From: Ectopseudomonas alcaliphila
Lineage (GTDB): Bacteria > Pseudomonadota > Gammaproteobacteria > Pseudomonadales > Pseudomonadaceae
Reading direction: 5' to 3'
NCBI RefSeq assembly: GCF_900101755.1
Contig: NZ_FNAE01000005.1
Span: 248,001 to 312,000 of the forward strand
DNA length: 64,000 bases
Shown: piece by piece, positions 59,272 through 64,000 of the stretch
How the letters are laid out: the number at the start of each line of letters is the position of its first letter
Numbering within the stretch: position 1 is the stretch's first letter
Position numbers and translations under genes: made by a program
The notes under the pieces: generated by a model
What the model saw: only the letters and a program-made list of their open reading frames with translations
Told to the model about the DNA's origin: nothing
Databases searched by the model: none

Positions 59272-60588
59272 ATGTCCCATCGCTTTCGCCCCACTTGCCT
59301 GGCTCTGGCCCTTGGGCTGCTGCTCGGCGCCCCCGCCCTGCAAGCGGCCGAGCCTGCCCCCGCGCCGGCAGCGGCGGCGAGCGGCAAGGCCCCGCTGCCG
59401 CTGGATGATCTGCGCACCTTCGCCGAGGTGATGGATCGCATCAAGGCAGCCTACGTCGAGCCGGTAAGCGACAAGACCCTGCTGGAAAATGCCATCAAGG
59501 GCATGCTCAGCAACCTCGACCCGCACTCGGCCTACCTCGAACCGGAAGCCTTCGCCGAGCTGCAGGAAAGCACCAGCGGCGAATTCGGCGGCCTGGGCAT
59601 CGAGGTCGGCATGGAGGATGGCTTCGTCAAGGTGGTCTCGCCCATCGACGATACCCCTGCATCGAAGGCCGGCATTCAGCCCGGCGACCTGATCGTCAAG
59701 ATCGATGGCCAGCCGACCAAGGGCCTGTCGATGATGGAAGCCGTGGACAAGATGCGCGGCAAGGCCGGCAGCAAGATCGAGCTGACCCTGGTACGCGATG
59801 GCGGTCGCCCCTTCGACCTGACCCTGACCCGCGCCGTGATCAAGGTGCGCAGCGTGAAGAGCCAGATGCTCGAAGACGGCTACGGCTATCTGCGCATCTC
59901 GCAATTTCAGGTCAACACCGGCGATGAGGTCGGCAAGGCGCTGACCAAGCTGCGCCAGGACAACGGCAACAAGAAACTGCGCGGCCTGGTCATGGACCTG
60001 CGCAACAACCCGGGCGGCGTGCTGCAGGCGGCGGTGGAAGTGACCGACCACTTCCTCAAGAGTGGCCTGATCGTCTACACCGAAGGCCGCCTGGCCAATT
60101 CCGAACTGCGCTTCAACGCCGACCCGGCCGACGCCAGCGAGGGTGTACCGCTGGTGGTGCTGATCAACGGCGGCAGCGCCTCGGCTTCGGAGATCGTTGC
60201 CGGCGCGCTGCAGGATCACAAACGCGCGGTGCTGATGGGCACCGACAGCTTCGGCAAGGGCTCGGTACAGACCGTGCTGCCGCTGAACAACGACCGCGCG
60301 CTGAAGCTGACCACGGCGCTGTACTTCACGCCCAACGGCCGCTCGATCCAGGCTCAGGGCATCGTCCCTGACATCGAGGTGGCGCGTGCCAAGCTGACCC
60401 GCGAGCAGGACAGTGAAGGCATCAAGGAAGCCGACCTGCAGGGCCACCTGGGCAATGGCAACGGCGGTGCCGACCGTCCGAGCAAGGCCGCACAGGCAGC
60501 ACGCGCCGAACGCCCGCAGGACGACGACTACCAGCTGAGCCAGGCCCTCAACCTGCTCAAGGGCCTGAGCGTCACGCGCGGTAACTGA
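59272..60588 (+). CDS. ctpA: S41-family carboxyl-terminal processing protease CtpA
   Basis: A 438-residue exported serine protease. A signal peptide (about residues 1-23, ending LQAAE) is followed by a helical N-terminal region, a PDZ domain (about 95-175, GLGIEVGMEDGFVKVV...GIQPGDLIVKIDG) and the S41 core with the nucleophile in NGGSASASEIVAGAL and the general-base Lys in SFGKGSVQT. In P. aeruginosa CtpA works with lipoprotein LbcA to degrade peptidoglycan hydrolases. AGGAG precedes the start. A terminator follows. Confidence 0.95.
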   Translation: MSHRFRPTCLALALGLLLGAPALQAAEPAPAPAAAASGKAPLPLDDLRTFAEVMDRIKAAYVEPVSDKTLLENAIKGMLSNLDPHSAYLEPEAFAELQESTSGEFGGLGIEVGMEDGFVKVVSPIDDTPASKAGIQPGDLIVKIDGQPTKGLSMMEAVDKMRGKAGSKIELTLVRDGGRPFDLTLTRAVIKVRSVKSQMLEDGYGYLRISQFQVNTGDEVGKALTKLRQDNGNKKLRGLVMDLRNNPGGVLQAAVEVTDHFLKSGLIVYTEGRLANSELRFNADPADASEGVPLVVLINGGSASASEIVAGALQDHKRAVLMGTDSFGKGSVQTVLPLNNDRALKLTTALYFTPNGRSIQAQGIVPDIEVARAKLTREQDSEGIKEADLQGHLGNGNGGADRPSKAAQAARAERPQDDDYQLSQALNLLKGLSVTRGN

Positions 60589-60605
60589 GGCGGGACAGGC
60601 AATAC

Positions 60606-60637
60606 GAAAAAGCCCGGACAACTGTCCGGGCTTTTTC
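60606..60637 (+). terminator. Rho-independent terminator after ctpA
   Basis: AAAAAGCCCGGACA and TGTCCGGGCTTTTT pair around a short loop with a U-run, 18 bp after the ctpA stop codon. Confidence 0.94.
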
Positions 60638-60673
60638 TTGGCCAAGTGCTTTGTGGCGGCCTGCACACCTCGT

Positions 60674-60696
60674 AGGTGTGCGCCATGCGCACCGAG
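60674..60696. repeat. Half REP copy, GTAGGTGTGCGCC family
   Basis: CGTAGGTGTGCGCCATGCGC resembles one arm of 33480-33543 and of 46182-46201, between ctpA and the convergent binding-protein gene. Confidence 0.55.
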
Positions 60697-60746
60697 CCCG
60701 ACACTCGCGTCAGGGTCGGCGCGCAAGGCTCAGAGAACCTCAGGCG

Positions 60747-61502
60747 TTACAGATAGTTCTCGGTAATGTCGTCGATGAAGCCTTCGCTGCGCAGCTCATC
60801 CAGCGCTTTCTGCAGACGCTGCACCACCTCGTCCGGGGTATCCTTGTTCAGCGCCAGGTACAGCTCGGCATCCCTGAAACGCAGCACGGTATTGAGGCCG
60901 GTGACGTCTTCCTGCTTGGCCAGATAACGGCCCACCGGGTCGGTGGTGGCCCACAGGTCGATTTGCCCACGCACCAGCTTCTTCACGTTCTCCTGGTCAC
61001 GCAGGGCGTTGATCGGTTCCAGGCCCTGGCTCTCCAGGTTCTGGCTGACGGCATCGTTCTTGTAGGCACCGATACGGTACTTGGCAGCGTCCTGCAGACT
61101 CGACACCTTGATGTCGTTACCCGGCGCGGCGAGCAACACCCAGCCGGTCTTGGCGATCGGGCCGACCCATTTGAACAGCGGCTTGCGCTCCTCGGTATAG
61201 GTGGTGGAGAACAGCCCGTAGTTGGGTTTGTCCAGCGTCAGGCGATACAGGCGGTCCCAGGGGAAACGCAGGGTCAGGGTGTAGTCGATGCCGGCACGCT
61301 TGAACATCTCGCGCACGATGTCGGCACTGATACCGTCAATGCCGTCGTCACGGGCGAAGTTCTTGTCGTCCACCGCCATGTTGAAGGGCGGGAAATTCTC
61401 GGTCAGCAGCACCACCTTGTAATCCTGCGGCAACTCCGCGTGCGCGGAACCGCAAAGCATGAACAAGGCGACAAACAGGCTTTTCTTCAGAGTATTCAGC
61501 AT
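60747..61502 (-). CDS. Periplasmic amino-acid-type substrate-binding protein, paralogue 1
   Basis: A 251-residue SBP_bac_3-type binding protein with a signal peptide (about residues 1-22, ending GSAHA) and the signature VVLLTENFPPFNMAVDDKNF. No permease or ATPase gene is adjacent. It is one of three tandem paralogues sharing length and blocks such as ENFPPFNM, LRFPWDR, FKWVGPI, YRIGAYK and GQIDLWAT. ATG 61502 is preferred over ATG 61520. Ligand unknown. Confidence 0.88.
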   Translation of the reverse strand: MLNTLKKSLFVALFMLCGSAHAELPQDYKVVLLTENFPPFNMAVDDKNFARDDGIDGISADIVREMFKRAGIDYTLTLRFPWDRLYRLTLDKPNYGLFSTTYTEERKPLFKWVGPIAKTGWVLLAAPGNDIKVSSLQDAAKYRIGAYKNDAVSQNLESQGLEPINALRDQENVKKLVRGQIDLWATTDPVGRYLAKQEDVTGLNTVLRFRDAELYLALNKDTPDEVVQRLQKALDELRSEGFIDDITENYL

Positions 61503-61635
61503 AAGACGTACCGCTCGCATGATTTTGGTTATGGCTAGCGACATCCTTGCATGGGCCCGAGCCCGGTCATTGGCACTCAGTGGCTCTGCCATCCATGGCA
61601 AGCGACCGACTCATGGCCGGTCGCGTGTTCGGTGC

Positions 61636-62391
61636 TTACAGGTAGCTATTGAGAATATCGTCGACGAAACCTTCAGCGCGCATCTGATCCAGCGCTGCCT
61701 GTAACTTGGCGACGATCTCGTCGGGCATTTCCTTGTTCAGCGCCAGGTACAGCTCGGCGCTGTCGAAGCGCAACACGGTGCGCAGACCGGAAATCCCCTC
61801 CTGCTTGGCCAGGTAGCGGCCGGCAGGGTCCCCCGTGGCCCAGAGATCGATCTGCCCGGCCACCAGCTTGCGTGCATTTTCCTGGTCACGCAACGAGGTG
61901 CTGTGCTCCACACCCTTGTCGGCCAGGTATTCGGAGATGGCGTCGCCCTTATAGGCGCCGATGCGGTATTGCTTGGCCTCATCCAGGCTGGCCAGATTGA
62001 TCGAACTGTCACCCTTGGCCAGCAGCACCCAGTCGTCAGGACCGATCGGGCCAACCCACTTGAACAGTTGCTCACGCTCCGGCAGGCGCGCGGTGACGAA
62101 GACGCCGTAGCTCGGCTTTTCCAGCGCCAGCTTGTAGATACGATCCCAGGGGAAACGCAGGGTCAGGCTGTACTTGACTCCGGCACGCTTGAACATCTCT
62201 CTGACCACATCCACGGCAATGCCATCGATGTTGTCTTCCTGAGCGAAGTTCTTGCCGTTGATCGCCATGTTGTAAGGCGGGAAGTTCTCGGTAAGCAGGA
62301 CCACGCTGTAGTTCGGGTCCACTTCGGCGCGCACCGCACCAGCGAGCACCATAAGGGTGCCGGCAAGCGCGAATAGCAGACGTTTGAACAT
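61636..62391 (-). CDS. Periplasmic amino-acid-type substrate-binding protein, paralogue 2
   Basis: A 251-residue protein, same length as paralogue 1. Signal peptide about residues 1-22 (ending GAVRA), then VVLLTENFPPYNMAINGKNF and LRFPWDRIYKLALEKPSYG. Closest to paralogue 1 by eye. The three genes are separated by 84-134 bp, so they may be expressed separately. Confidence 0.88.
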   Translation of the reverse strand: MFKRLLFALAGTLMVLAGAVRAEVDPNYSVVLLTENFPPYNMAINGKNFAQEDNIDGIAVDVVREMFKRAGVKYSLTLRFPWDRIYKLALEKPSYGVFVTARLPEREQLFKWVGPIGPDDWVLLAKGDSSINLASLDEAKQYRIGAYKGDAISEYLADKGVEHSTSLRDQENARKLVAGQIDLWATGDPAGRYLAKQEGISGLRTVLRFDSAELYLALNKEMPDEIVAKLQAALDQMRAEGFVDDILNSYL

Positions 62392-62475
62392 GACATTTCT
62401 CTTTGTGTGAAAAGGCAGACTGCCTCAGGATAACCGCCGTACCCTCCCCGGCCCAGCGGTTACTGGCAATGTGCC

Positions 62476-63210
62476 TCAGTAGCGCGCCTCGATGCCCTTC
62501 AATGCACCCTCGGCCCGCAGTGCATCCAACGCACCCTGCAACTTCTGCACCAGCTCATCAGGGGTTTGCAGGTTGAGCGCAAGATAGAGATCGACCGAGT
62601 TTAAGTGCTGAACCACCTTGAGGTCCTCTACGCCCTCCTGACGGGCTGTAAGCAGTCCGGCCTGGCTGGAAGCAATCCACAGATCGATCTGACCTTTATC
62701 GAGCTTCCTGACATTCTCGGCATCACGCAGCGCAGTCTGTACCTCCAGACCTCTGTCCAGCAGGAACTGGGTTTTGGCATCCCCCTTATAGCCACCTATC
62801 CGGTAACGGCGCGCGTCTTCGATACTAGCCAGTTGGATCGGGCTGTCGCCCTTGGCGAATAACACCCAGTCGTACCTGGAAATAGGCCCGACCCATTTAA
62901 ACAGCCCCTCACGCTCGGCTGTGCGTGCGGTGGAGAACAACCCGTAACCAGCATCGTCCAGTGTCTGCTGGTACACGCGCTGCCATGGAAAACGCAGGAT
63001 CTGCTGGCACTCGACCTCGGCACGCTCGCATACCGCACGCAGGATGTCGGAGCTGATACCCGTCACACCCTCGTCACGGGCATAGTTGGTGCCGGATACA
63101 GACATGTTGAAAGGTGGCATGTTTTCCGTGAGCAGCACCAGCGGTTCGGCGCGCGCGAGGCTGAGGCCACACGATAGGGCCAGTATGGTCACGAATCGAA
63201 GAAGGAACAT
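62476..63210 (-). CDS. Periplasmic amino-acid-type substrate-binding protein, paralogue 3
   Basis: A 244-residue protein, more divergent than the other two (LVLLTENMPPFNMSVSGTNY, ILRFPWQRVYQQTLDDAGYG, GQIDLWIASSQAG). It carries extra cysteines (ICERA-like segment VCERAEVECQQ) that the other two lack, perhaps a disulphide. Signal peptide about residues 1-21 (ending LARA). The start at 63210 follows GAAGGAAC-type sequence on the coding strand. A longer frame upstream overlaps hisF in another register and is not used. Confidence 0.85.
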   Translation of the reverse strand: MFLLRFVTILALSCGLSLARAEPLVLLTENMPPFNMSVSGTNYARDEGVTGISSDILRAVCERAEVECQQILRFPWQRVYQQTLDDAGYGLFSTARTAEREGLFKWVGPISRYDWVLFAKGDSPIQLASIEDARRYRIGGYKGDAKTQFLLDRGLEVQTALRDAENVRKLDKGQIDLWIASSQAGLLTARQEGVEDLKVVQHLNSVDLYLALNLQTPDELVQKLQGALDALRAEGALKGIEARY

Positions 63211-63398
63211 GGGGACTCCGTGTCGGAAAGTTCGGCAAGGGAACGCCATCCGCCAGAAGCAGAGGGCATGGGATTTAGGGATGAAGAGTGATTTTAGTCG
63301 CATCGCTGGCACTTTGCCGTCGACTCGCCCGCAGCTTTCGTTACCAGCCTTGTCGAGCGGCCAACGGGCCACGACCGTGGCCCGAACAGGCTGGAGCT

Positions 63399-64000
63399 CT
63401 AGCGCACCACGATACCGCGACTGGCCAGGTAAGCCTTGGCTTCCGGCACAGTGTATTCGCCGAAGTGGAAGATACTCGCGGCCAGCACGGCATCGGCCTT
63501 GCCTTCGAGGATGCCATCGGCCAGGTGCTGCAGGTTGCCGACGCCGCCAGAGGCAATCACCGGCACGCGCACGGCCTCGCTGATGGCACGAGTCACGCCC
63601 AGGTCGTAGCCGCTCTTGACGCCGTCCTGATCCATGCTGGTCAGCAGGATTTCGCCAGCACCCAGGTCTTCCATCTTGCGCGCCCACGCCACGGCATCCA
63701 GACCGGTCGGCTTGCGCCCGCCATGGGTGAAGATTTCCCAGCGGCCCGGCTCGCCTGGTGCAGACACACGCTTGGCATCGATGGCAACGACGATGCACTG
63801 CGAGCCGAAACGCGCCGCGGCTTCGCCGACGAACTCGGGGTTGAACACCGCAGCGGTGTTGATCGACACCTTGTCGGCGCCGGCATTGAGCAGATTGCGG
63901 ATGTCCTGCACGGTACGCACGCCGCCACCGACGGTGAGCGGGATGAACACCTGGCTGGCCATGCGCTCGACGGTATGCAGGGTGGTGTCGCGACCATCGA
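63399..64000 (-). CDS. hisF: Imidazole glycerol phosphate synthase subunit HisF (partial, C-terminal part)
   Basis: About 200 C-terminal residues of the cyclase subunit, running off the right edge of the window, so the N terminus is missing. The TIM-barrel signatures are clear: [56 protein letters not shown] (catalytic Asp region) and VIASGGVG. Works with HisH in histidine synthesis. In P. aeruginosa hisF also lies near tandem binding-protein genes. Confidence 0.95.
   Translation of the reverse strand, partial: DGRDTTLHTVERMASQVFIPLTVGGGVRTVQDIRNLLNAGADKVSINTAAVFNPEFVGEAAARFGSQCIVVAIDAKRVSAPGEPGRWEIFTHGGRKPTGLDAVAWARKMEDLGAGEILLTSMDQDGVKSGYDLGVTRAISEAVRVPVIASGGVGNLQHLADGILEGKADAVLAASIFHFGEYTVPEAKAYLASRGIVVR

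Noticed and set aside
62476..63798. Extended 440-residue form of the third binding protein
   Set aside because: The extra N-terminal part overlaps hisF in another reading register, while a clear signal peptide and ribosome-binding site mark the start at 63210.

Overview
The window is a gene-dense, GC-rich stretch of a Pseudomonas chromosome, most likely from the P. mendocina / P. oleovorans group (now often called Ectopseudomonas). The gene order recalls P. aeruginosa PAO1 core blocks (mutM-ilvD-folA-lgt/thyA-ptsP-rppH-ilvA-rpiA; then FAH-D2HGDH-serA; then trmL-secB-grxC-rhodanese-gpmI-envC-ctpA-hisF). The secreted polyester hydrolase at 15627-16469 looks near-identical to the P. mendocina cutinase as I remember it. 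All identifications come from reading the sequence and recalling families; no database search was run.

Layout. 1-3.9 kb: acyltransferase, mutM, an HDOD protein and rlmI. 4.1-8.7 kb: a four-gene spermidine/putrescine-type ABC transporter operon. 8.8-15.5 kb: an AraC/GyrI regulator and a two-partner secretion pair (TpsB transporter and a 1293-residue TpsA exoprotein). 15.6-16.5 kb: cutinase. 16.9-22.8 kb: ilvD, a metallophosphoesterase, gloA, a YitT protein, folA and glpQ. 22.9-25.8 kb: a DUF2868 / GTPase-DUF3482 pair. 25.8-26.5 kb: a REP-associated transposase gene broken by an amber codon and flanked by REP pairs. 26.6-29 kb: TauE-lgt-thyA. 29-36.6 kb: NRDE protein, ptsP-rppH, a HAD phosphatase, a DUF2269 protein, ilvA and rpiA. 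36.7-39.8 kb: a cadmium/zinc resistance cluster (DUF3703, cadA, divergent cadR with a clear MerR-type promoter). 39.8-42.2 kb: a cluster resembling the calcium-responsive CarO/CarP genes, with four TTMAG-type response-regulator boxes. 42.4-46 kb: FAH-family hydrolase, D-2-hydroxyglutarate dehydrogenase and serA. 46.2-53.6 kb: small enzymes and hypotheticals, then an AraC regulator divergent from an acyl-homoserine-lactone-acylase-like gene. 53.6-54 kb: a sigma54 promoter followed by two identical 48-nt units, interpreted as a NrsZ-type small RNA. 54-60.6 kb: hypothetical/trmL, secB-grxC-rhodanese, gpmI, envC and ctpA. 60.7-63.2 kb: three tandem paralogous periplasmic binding proteins. The window ends inside hisF.

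Two kinds of non-coding structure stand out. First, at least a dozen intergenic spaces carry short REP/BIME palindromes that begin with GTAG and fall into about four sequence families; several supply the stop codon of the adjacent gene. Second, two copies of a different, roughly 110-150 bp palindromic element (42272-42418 and 46008-46135, opposite orientation) keep the same fold through paired base changes, which points to a conserved structure. No rRNA, tRNA, prophage, intact insertion sequence or CRISPR array was seen.
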